Source: UBA1732 sp045114455
Lineage (GTDB): Bacteria > Verrucomicrobiota > Lentisphaeria > Victivallales > UBA1829
Assembly: GCA_045114455.1 (NCBI GenBank)
Contig: JBGUKN010000033.1
Location: forward strand, 1 to 64,000
Direction: 5' to 3'
DNA length: 64,000 bases
A program made the translations under genes and the position numbers. Of this stretch, positions 8,910-15,697 are shown one piece after another; position 1 is the first letter of the stretch, and every line of letters starts with the position of its first letter. Below the pieces are notes generated by a model. The model made no database searches and was not told the DNA's origin. It saw only the letters and a program-made list of their open reading frames with translations.

Positions 8910-8938
8910 ATTATACATGACTTTCCGACGATTGTCAA
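8910..8938 (-). promoter_or_regulatory. Consensus promoter of the DUF4139 gene
   Basis: Minus strand: TTGACA (8938-8933), 17-bp spacer, TATAAT (8915-8910). This is the closest match to the sigma-70 consensus in the window and predicts strong constitutive expression. Confidence 0.8.
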
Positions 8939-8973
8939 GCGCCGCACGAAAAAAAGAAAAACAGGAAAAAGAC

Positions 8974-9003
8974 TTGAAAAAAAACGGAATGCTGTCATAT
9001 TAT
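8974..9003 (+). promoter_or_regulatory. Promoter of the MATE gene
   Basis: TTGAAA (8974-8979), 18-bp spacer, TATTAT (8998-9003). It leaves a 5' leader of about 140 nt that contains a stable hairpin at 9085-9105 (CGCGGCC paired with GGCCGCG). I do not recognise a known riboswitch in it. Confidence 0.5.
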
Positions 9004-9152
9004 ATTCTTCAAGTTTTTCGGAGCCGTCATATCGCCGTGATGAATAACGGTTGGAAAGACGTGCCGGAAAGCTTTTCCTTTTCCCGCGGCCTGTCGGCGG
9101 CCGCGAACCGGGATTGAACTGTTGACCCTTTTTCTATGCAAGACCGGGGTGC

Positions 9153-10571
9153 ATGATGGCCAAAGATCTCACACGGGGCAACCCCCTGAAAATCATCCTG
9201 CTGTTTTCGATCCCGCTGGCGATCGGAAACGCCTGCAACCAGCTGTACACCATGGTCGACCTGATGATCGTGGGACGCTGGTGCGGACCGGACAAGCTCG
9301 CCGCGATCGGAAACGCCGGATCGGTCATCTTCATGCTGCTCGGGTTCTTCTGGGGGCTTCCCGCCGGATTCACGATCATCACGGGACAGCGGTTCGGCGC
9401 GAAGGACGCGCCCGGCGTGCGGCGTTCGTTCTGCGCGTCGGTGGTGCTGTGTTCCGCGCTGGTGGCGGCGGTCACGCTGGTGTTTCTGGCGTTTCTACGG
9501 CCGATCCTGGTTGCGATGAAGACGCCGGAAAATATCATGGAGGATTCCCTGAAATACCTGCGGATCATCGTGGCGGGCACGCCGTCCATGACGTTCTACC
9601 TGCTGATGTCGTTCCTGATGCGCTCGCTGGGCGACAGCAAACGCCCGCTCTACGTGATCGTCTTCTCCTCGTTCCTGAACGCCGGTCTCGACCTGCTTCT
9701 GGTCTGCAAGTTCGGCCTGGACGTGGCGGGCGCGGCGTACGCGACCGTCGCTTCGCAGTTCATCTCCGGACTTGTCTGCCTCTGGATTATCCTGAAGAAA
9801 TTCCCCGAGCTCCTACCCGCGGGGAAATCCGACTGGCGCATCGACTGGCGCTTTTACTGGGAGCATCTCCGCGTGGCGGTTCCGATGGCGCTTCAGTTCT
9901 CCGTGACCGGCCTGGGCTGCGTAATCCTGCAGAGCGCGTTCAACCAGTTCGGTTCCGGCACGGTGGCGGCGACAACCGCGGCGGGACGTCTGGAAGGCCT
10001 GATCTGCATCCCGTTCTTCGCCATCGGCACGACGCTTGCGGCGTACACGGCGCAGAACAGCGGGGCGAACAACTACCGGCGGATCCTGGTCGGCGTCCGC
10101 AGCGGATGGCTGATCACGGCGGTCATTTCGGTGGTCGGAGCCGTCCTGATGATGCTTTTCAGCAAGCAGCTGCTTCAGATGTTCCTGGACATCGAGGCGT
10201 CGCCGGAGATCCTGAGGGACGGACGCCAGTACATTTATACAGTCGCGCCCGCGTATATTTCGCTCGGCATGATCCTGATCTTCCGCAACACGCTTCAGGG
10301 CATGGGGTGTTCGCTGGTCCCGCTGCTCGGCGGCGCCATGGAAACGGTCAGCCGCATCTTCACGGCGGTCTATCTCGCGGAATGGTTCGGCTACACCGGA
10401 GCGTGTTTCGCGTCCGGCATCACCTGGACGATCACCGGCGTCATGCTGCTCGTCTACTATGTGTATGAAATCCGCGCCCGGCTGAAGGGCAAGCGCACCG
10501 ACGTCGGCGCAAAGCACCCCGTCGGCCTCGGGCGTTCCTGCAAGTGCGCGAAGAGCTCCCGCCCGACCTGA
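9153..10571 (+). CDS. MATE-family multidrug/cation antiporter
   Basis: A 472-residue polytopic protein with the usual twelve hydrophobic segments and two homologous halves. The N-terminal signature LTRGNPLKIILLFSIPLAIG with NQLYTMVDLMIVG, and the central SFLMRSLGDSKRPL, are typical of the bacterial DinF/NorM-like MATE branch. Such proteins export cationic drugs or metabolites by H+ or Na+ antiport across the inner membrane. Substrate cannot be told from sequence. The start could be 9153 or the next codon at 9156. The C-terminal tail (residues 450-472) is polar and basic. Confidence 0.93.
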   Translation: MMAKDLTRGNPLKIILLFSIPLAIGNACNQLYTMVDLMIVGRWCGPDKLAAIGNAGSVIFMLLGFFWGLPAGFTIITGQRFGAKDAPGVRRSFCASVVLCSALVAAVTLVFLAFLRPILVAMKTPENIMEDSLKYLRIIVAGTPSMTFYLLMSFLMRSLGDSKRPLYVIVFSSFLNAGLDLLLVCKFGLDVAGAAYATVASQFISGLVCLWIILKKFPELLPAGKSDWRIDWRFYWEHLRVAVPMALQFSVTGLGCVILQSAFNQFGSGTVAATTAAGRLEGLICIPFFAIGTTLAAYTAQNSGANNYRRILVGVRSGWLITAVISVVGAVLMMLFSKQLLQMFLDIEASPEILRDGRQYIYTVAPAYISLGMILIFRNTLQGMGCSLVPLLGGAMETVSRIFTAVYLAEWFGYTGACFASGITWTITGVMLLVYYVYEIRARLKGKRTDVGAKHPVGLGRSCKCAKSSRPT

Positions 10572-10604
10572 CGGCGGTTTCGAACGCAGAAGAAAAAGGG
10601 GAAT

Positions 10605-12491
10605 TCAGCGGCCGGACCGGGTGAACAACTCCGCACCGCCCGGCATCGGCTCGCGCCTGAGACTGCCCCGCTTCACCAATGCTTCCAGCGAAGCCCGGAA
10701 ATCGTCCGTCCAGAGTACAGCGGCCTGCGGCAGATAATCGGGATTGCGGTCCGGGGGACGGACGTACAGGCATGTAAAACCGCCATCGTCCAGCAATTTC
10801 AGGAGTCCGTCCGCATCCGGGATCGTTCCGCCCGGAAAGTACTTGTCCTGGAAATATGGCGTGCCGATCTCGCATCCGCGCGGGAAATACAGCGTGCGCT
10901 CCTCCAGGACCAGCAGGCATTTGCCGCCGTCCGCGAGCCGGTCGCGCAGAATGTCCACGGCGGGAAGCATGCTGTCCCCGGTGCGTCCGTACAGGACGTC
11001 GCGCCTGCCGTCCCCGCCCGATGCCGTCGCACGCAGATTGGCGCCGTAGGAACGATAGATGGCGGGCGGGAAGGAGAATACGGAGAACGCAACGGCAGCC
11101 CACAGGACGATCCGTCCGGCGCGGCCGCGAATGACCGGGAAGGCGTCGCGCAGGACCAGCGCGAGGAACGCCAGCGCGGGGATCAGGAAGCGGGCCTGCG
11201 GCGACGTCGGCATCCAGGATCCGATGAGGAACATCAACGGAAGGAAAGCGGCGCAGAGGCGTTTCGGACGGCGCCAGAGCGCGATCAGGACCAGAAACGC
11301 CCACAGGAGCATCTGGAGACCGTACACGCCGTCAAACATCCGGGAAAGTGCGGGAAATGTCAGGCCCGGCAGAAGCAGAATCAAAGTCACGACGGAAAAA
11401 TTGGCAAACTTCGCCGTGCCGAGCTGGTGGTGAAATTCCGACGTCATCGTCTCCGGCGCGCCGAAAAGCCCGCCAAGGTATGGATAACACGGATTCCCCG
11501 TCGCGATCCACGGACGCTGGTAGAACAGCGCCGCGAACAGCGCACCAGCCAGCGCAAAAAACAGAACGAACCGGATCCAACCGCCGCGTTTCCGCAGCAG
11601 GATGTACAGCAGCAGAGAGGCTCCGGCAAAACATCCTGTCAGCTTGACCGCGGCCATCGCTCCTGCCAGGATCCCGCACGCAATGGCAAACCCGGGGATG
11701 TCGGATCGCTTTCCGGGAGCTTTCAGCGCGGTGTCCGCGAGCAGGAGCCCGGCGGCAAGCAGCGAACCCATCAGCGGCTCGACGTAGCCGGAGATCAGCA
11801 CATGCACCATCAGCGGAGCGACCAGAAACGAACCGGCAAAGACGCACGCCGCGGTCAGGTTTCGCCGAATGCCGCCGCATGCCAGAAGCACGAGCGAAGC
11901 AAAAAAGCACGCCGCCCCGCCGTACAGCAGGAGCTTGACTGCCGCAAGCCCGCCGAACCTCATCATCGGAACGTACAGGAATTGCGGAAGCATCGGAAAC
12001 CCGGAATACGGCAGGTCGCGGTACAGCAGGACGCGTCCGTCGGCGAGCCAGCGTTCCGGCACAGCCAGCTGATACACGCATTCGTCCCAGCTGGCGGGAT
12101 ACTGGAACGCCCCGATCGACAGGAAAAGCAGGGGCACCAGAACGAGCAGGATCGCGAACGGTATCCGTCCGCGGATAGAAAACGAGGAAAAGATCTCCTT
12201 CCGGAACCGGATCAGGCAGCCGATTCCGGCAAGCACGGGAAACAGGCAGATCGTACACGGGAGTTTTCCCGTGCCGAGACTCATCAGGACGGCGGCGCAG
12301 AAAAACGCACAGACTGCGAACCCGGCGGCAAACGAGACCAGATGAAGCGTCAGGCCGCGCATCATGCCGCACCCGAGACCGCAGACGCGCAGGAACCCGT
12401 ATCCGGTCCCCGCGAATCCCGCCGCAAAGGCAAGGCCCACGAACAGAGCCGGAAGGATCCCGCCGCTCAGATGCGCCAGATATTCGGTCAT
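10605..12491 (-). CDS. Large polytopic membrane protein, GT-C glycosyltransferase-like
   Basis: A 628-residue protein with about twelve hydrophobic segments in residues 10-460 and a soluble C-terminal domain of about 160 residues. The first large loop contains YPASWDECVYQLAVPERWL, an acidic DE motif in the position where ArnT/PMT-like GT-C enzymes bind metal and lipid-phosphosugar donors. The tail (LADGGKCLLVLEERTLYFPR, DGGFTCLYVRPPDRNPDYLP) also resembles the luminal domain of such enzymes. The assignment to GT-C is inference; it may be a polymer-modifying enzyme of the envelope. It starts 25 bp after thyX and is probably co-transcribed with it. Confidence 0.65.
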   Translation of the reverse strand: MTEYLAHLSGGILPALFVGLAFAAGFAGTGYGFLRVCGLGCGMMRGLTLHLVSFAAGFAVCAFFCAAVLMSLGTGKLPCTICLFPVLAGIGCLIRFRKEIFSSFSIRGRIPFAILLVLVPLLFLSIGAFQYPASWDECVYQLAVPERWLADGRVLLYRDLPYSGFPMLPQFLYVPMMRFGGLAAVKLLLYGGAACFFASLVLLACGGIRRNLTAACVFAGSFLVAPLMVHVLISGYVEPLMGSLLAAGLLLADTALKAPGKRSDIPGFAIACGILAGAMAAVKLTGCFAGASLLLYILLRKRGGWIRFVLFFALAGALFAALFYQRPWIATGNPCYPYLGGLFGAPETMTSEFHHQLGTAKFANFSVVTLILLLPGLTFPALSRMFDGVYGLQMLLWAFLVLIALWRRPKRLCAAFLPLMFLIGSWMPTSPQARFLIPALAFLALVLRDAFPVIRGRAGRIVLWAAVAFSVFSFPPAIYRSYGANLRATASGGDGRRDVLYGRTGDSMLPAVDILRDRLADGGKCLLVLEERTLYFPRGCEIGTPYFQDKYFPGGTIPDADGLLKLLDDGGFTCLYVRPPDRNPDYLPQAAVLWTDDFRASLEALVKRGSLRREPMPGGAELFTRSGR

Positions 12492-12516
12492 TCGAACGCT
12501 CCGCGCGGAACGTGCG

Positions 12517-13218
12517 TCACCAGACTTCGCCCTTGGATTCGTAGTATTCGGCGACGTGCGGGACCACGGGCTTGATCAGTTTCTTGATCGCCTTCGCGTA
12601 TTCGCGGATCTCCCACTGGGCGTGGTCGCTGTCGCGCAGCTCCAGGAAGTGGATCAGGTTGCTCAGGTCGACCGTGCCCCAGAACGTGACCATCATGTTC
12701 TGGGAGAGCACGCCGCGGGCCTGTTCGCGGCAGACGCCGGCGGCAAGCAGGGACTCGTACGCCTTCAGGGACTGTTCGTTCTGGGCGCGGATGAGCTCGC
12801 GGAGCGCGCCGTCGTCGAAATCCTCGCAGGCGACGGACGCCTGACGGTTATTCTCGGCCTGCTTGCGGAGTTTCGGCGGCACGTAGAATTCCATATCGAT
12901 CTCGGTATAGCGGCGGGAAATCTCGTTGTACGACCAGGTGCGATGGCGGTGCCACTGGCCGCGCACGAAGAGCGGACAATGCACGCTGAACGTGAAGACG
13001 ATGTGCTCCAGCGGACTCGTATGACGGTTTTCGATCAGATAGCGCAGGAGCGTCACGTCGCGCTCGTCCATTTCCTTCCGGATCTTGCCGAACGAAACGC
13101 GCGCCGCGTTCACGATCGTGGTTTCGGAGCCGAGGGTGTCGATCAGTCCCACCCAGCCCTGTCCGCCGAGCACTTTCACATGATTTTCCGGGGGCACGTT
13201 CACGTGAGTCAAAGCCAT
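12517..13218 (-). CDS. thyX: FAD-dependent thymidylate synthase ThyX
   Basis: ThyX makes dTMP from dUMP using methylenetetrahydrofolate and NAD(P)H with FAD. The 233-residue protein carries the diagnostic RHR-x7-S motif as RHRTWSYNEIS, the following SRRYTE, and the SPLEH helix. I chose the ATG at 13218 because GGAAGG stands 10 bp upstream; an upstream in-frame ATG would run into the promoter. No thyA is visible in the window. The gene leads a two-gene leftward unit with the GT-C-like protein. Confidence 0.97.
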   Translation of the reverse strand: MALTHVNVPPENHVKVLGGQGWVGLIDTLGSETTIVNAARVSFGKIRKEMDERDVTLLRYLIENRHTSPLEHIVFTFSVHCPLFVRGQWHRHRTWSYNEISRRYTEIDMEFYVPPKLRKQAENNRQASVACEDFDDGALRELIRAQNEQSLKAYESLLAAGVCREQARGVLSQNMMVTFWGTVDLSNLIHFLELRDSDHAQWEIREYAKAIKKLIKPVVPHVAEYYESKGEVW

Positions 13219-13270
13219 TTCAGTCGTTCCTTCCGCTTGAGATATGTTTTGATTAAATAGTGTTCGCATC

Positions 13271-13299
13271 AATATACAGTCGGTCCGGCGCAAAATCAA
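13271..13299 (-). promoter_or_regulatory. Promoter of thyX
   Basis: Minus strand: TTGATT (13299-13294), 17-bp spacer, TATATT (13276-13271). Confidence 0.6.
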
Positions 13300-13414
13300 G
13301 CCGTTTTCCGGCTTTCTTTCACGGAAAAAACCGAAAAGTTTTTTCCGGGGCAGATGAACTCATTTCCGTGCGCGGGCGCAAGCCGTGCATTGCCGCAAAG
13401 GAGGCTTCGCCTCC

Positions 13415-13451
13415 AAAAAAAACGGACCCGGGTCGAAATGCCCGAGTCCGT
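13415..13451 (-). terminator. Rho-independent terminator of the aldo/keto reductase operon
   Basis: Minus strand: 11-bp stem ACGGACTCGGG / CCCGGGTCCGT (one G-T pair) with an 8-base loop, followed by eight T. It lies 65 bp after the stop codon. Confidence 0.85.
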
Positions 13452-13515
13452 TCGATGGTTTTGAATATGGTTCAGTCGGATTGGGAAACGAATCTGACTG
13501 AAGCGGGAAAGTGCA

Positions 13516-14964
13516 TCAGCGACCGCCGCCGGGACGCTGGCCGCCGCCAAAGCCGCCGCCGGGCATTCCGCCGCCCATGCCGCCGGGCATTCCGCCGCCG
13601 AAGCCGCCGGGCATTCCGCCGCCGAAGCCGCCGCCCATACCACCGCCGGGACGCTGACCGCCGGGCGCACCGCCCATACCGCCGCGACCGCCGCGACGAC
13701 CGCCGCCGGCATTGTCGCCCGCGGCCTGCGCGATCTTGCCCAGTTCGGTCGGGATGTCGATCTGCTGCGGGCATCTGCGGACGCAGCGACGGCAGCCGAT
13801 GCAGGCGCTCGCCTTGACGGAAAGCTTATTGTAGGCTTCCTTGAACGCGGCCTCGTCCTTCTTTTCGCAGAAGTCGTTCCATGCAGTGAATACCGCGGGG
13901 ATCTCGATCTTGACCGGGCATTCATTGACGCAGTACCTGCAGGTCGTGCAGGGGACGCGGCTCTTGGAGACGCCCAGATACACGTCGCGGGCTTCGTCAA
14001 GGACCTTACGTTCGGCATCGGTCAGCGGCTTGAAGTCGGTGAAGGTCTCGATGTTTTCCTTCAGCACTTCCATCGTGGTCATGCCGCTGAGGACCGTGAG
14101 AACGTTCGGGAGCGAGGCCGCATAGCGGAACGCCCAGGACGCCGCGGACGCCTTCGGATCGGCCTTCTTGAGGACTTCGACGGCTGCCGGAGTGAGGTTG
14201 GCGAGACGGCCGCCCTGAAGCGGTTCCATGATGATGACGGGGATGTCCTTCGAGGTCAGGAACTCGTACATGCGCTTCGCGTTCTGTGCGTCCCAGTCGA
14301 CGAAGTTGAGCTGGATTTGAACGAAATCCCATTCGTGCGCGTTCACGATGGTCTCGAGCGCCTCGGGGGAATCGTGGAAGGAGAAGCCGAGGAGCTTGAT
14401 CTTTCCGGCCTCTTTCTGCTTCTTGAAGTAGTCGTAGAGCTTGAGATTCTCGAAGTTGCGGAAGCTGTTCGCATTGAACGCGTGCATCAGGTAGAAGTCG
14501 AAATAGTCGGTCTTGCAGGCTTCAAGCTGTCCCTTGAACGTTGTTTCCGCTTCGGCAGCGCTGCGGAGCGACCAGAGCGGGAGCTTGGTGGCGATCATGT
14601 AGGATTTGCGGTCATACTTCTTCATCGCCTCGCCGAGGAACTGCTGGCTTTCGCCGTTGTGGTACGGCTGGGCGGTATCAAAGTAGTTCAGACCGGCGGC
14701 CATGGCCGTATCGACGAGCTTCTGCGCCTCTTCGCGGTCGATCTTGCCGTTCTTCTGCGGGAGGCGCATCATGCCGTAGCCGAGGAGCGGAACCGTGAGA
14801 TCGGTCTTCTTGTATTTGCGGCGGGTGACCTTCTTGGATGCGTCTTTCGCAGGCTCGGACGACTTCGCGTCCGCAGGGGTGACTCCCGTCTGCGCGGCGA
14901 GCCGGGACATTGCGGCAAGCGTGGTGAGCGCTGCGGCTCCTTTAATGAATTCTCTTCGATTCAT
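13516..14964 (-). CDS. Tat-exported aldo/keto reductase with two [4Fe-4S] motifs and Gly-rich tail
   Basis: A 482-residue protein with four parts. Residues 1-26 are a twin-arginine signal (NRREFIKGAAALTTLAAM). Residues about 45-350 are an aldo/keto reductase barrel with the catalytic Asp/Tyr (NYFDTAQPYHNGES), Lys (IATKLPLW) and His (YLMHAFN). Two ferredoxin-like clusters follow (CTTCRYCVNECPV; CIGCRRCVRRCPQ). The last 60 or so residues are Gly/Met/Pro/Arg repeats (GGGMPGGFGGG). This barrel-plus-ferredoxin layout is common in anaerobes, where it is thought to be an electron-transfer oxidoreductase; substrate unknown. Tat export fits a cofactor-loaded enzyme. It follows a small membrane protein that may anchor it or accept electrons. 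Confidence 0.9.
   Translation of the reverse strand: MNRREFIKGAAALTTLAAMSRLAAQTGVTPADAKSSEPAKDASKKVTRRKYKKTDLTVPLLGYGMMRLPQKNGKIDREEAQKLVDTAMAAGLNYFDTAQPYHNGESQQFLGEAMKKYDRKSYMIATKLPLWSLRSAAEAETTFKGQLEACKTDYFDFYLMHAFNANSFRNFENLKLYDYFKKQKEAGKIKLLGFSFHDSPEALETIVNAHEWDFVQIQLNFVDWDAQNAKRMYEFLTSKDIPVIIMEPLQGGRLANLTPAAVEVLKKADPKASAASWAFRYAASLPNVLTVLSGMTTMEVLKENIETFTDFKPLTDAERKVLDEARDVYLGVSKSRVPCTTCRYCVNECPVKIEIPAVFTAWNDFCEKKDEAAFKEAYNKLSVKASACIGCRRCVRRCPQQIDIPTELGKIAQAAGDNAGGGRRGGRGGMGGAPGGQRPGGGMGGGFGGGMPGGFGGGMPGGMGGGMPGGGFGGGQRPGGGR
13519..13712 (-). repeat. Low-complexity Gly-Gly-Met-Pro-Gly-Gly coding repeat
   Basis: Short CCG-rich units on the plus strand repeat imperfectly and encode GGGMPGG, FGGG and MGGG blocks at the C-terminus of the aldo/keto reductase. 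A similar block occurs in the esterase at 1-708. Confidence 0.8.
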
Positions 14965-15018
14965 ATTGAAACCTCAACTTCTGTTGGGTTGAAAGTCTGA
15001 AAAAGGATGCAGGGAGAG

Positions 15019-15378
15019 TTAACCCTCTACGGCTGCGGGCTTGCGTTTCACGATCACGGAGCTGACGATCAGCATTCCGATCCAAACGGCGAGGATCAGC
15101 GCCGTCATGGCGCCGCCGACGGTCGCGATTTCGCGCAGGACTTCAGCGGCGTTGCCGTCACGGACTCCGGTCAGGAACGGGAACTGGAAGATGATCTCAC
15201 CATGCCAGATGTGCTCGAATGCGAGCAGGGCGCATCCGCCGAAGGAAAGCTTTTCAAGCCAGCCGAGCTTCGTGGCCCAGCTGATGGTTTCCGTTTTGCC
15301 GGAGTCCTTGGACACGACTGTACGGCGGGCGATTCCGGCGGCGATTCCGGCGGCGAGAGGGGCGGTGAAACATGCCAT
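15019..15378 (-). CDS. Small inner-membrane protein upstream of the Fe-S aldo/keto reductase
   Basis: A 119-residue protein with three hydrophobic stretches: residues 5-18 (APLAAGIAAGIA), 45-58 (GGCALLAFEHIWHG) and 88-112 (GGAMTALILAVWIGMLIVSSVIV). A His pair in EHIWHG sits at the edge of the second stretch and could bind metal or haem; this is speculation. AAGGAGGT stands directly before the ATG. It is 54 bp upstream of the reductase gene on the same strand, with no terminator between, so it is probably its membrane partner. I do not recognise the family. Confidence 0.7.
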   Translation of the reverse strand: MACFTAPLAAGIAAGIARRTVVSKDSGKTETISWATKLGWLEKLSFGGCALLAFEHIWHGEIIFQFPFLTGVRDGNAAEVLREIATVGGAMTALILAVWIGMLIVSSVIVKRKPAAVEG

Positions 15379-15697
15379 TTTGACCTCCTTGGTTCCTTTC
15401 AGGGAGACAGTGCCTTGTCATAAGGCGATTGTGAAGATAATGCGTACAGAATCCGAGGCGAAACGCTTCAGCTTTCCCGACAGCGGCTTCATGCCGACTC
15501 GGATTCTCATTTTCAAGATACTATATCACAGGCAAAAAAAAATACAAGCCGCTTTCCGCGTTTTTTTTATAAATAATCCTTTCCGCGGAAACAGCCGGAC
15601 GACAGACCTTTCCAAAAACGTAAAACAGGCAAAGATATCCCGAAGCCCGTCGCGTTTTCGCAGCACGATCACGCCGCCGACTGAAAGAAACGGTGTA
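15379..15697. other. Intergenic gap between parC and the small membrane protein gene
   Basis: No gene seen on either strand. It holds the promoter at 15520-15547; otherwise nothing recognisable. A clear parC terminator was not found. Confidence 0.5.
15520..15547 (-). promoter_or_regulatory. Promoter of the membrane protein / aldo-keto reductase operon
   Basis: Minus strand: TTGTAT (15547-15542), 16-bp spacer, TATAGT (15525-15520). The 5' leader is about 140 nt. Confidence 0.45.

Noticed and set aside
13530..13690. Possible CRISPR-like or satellite repeat array
   Set aside because: The repeats are codon-phased, imperfect, and encode the Gly/Met/Pro tail of the reductase; no spacers.
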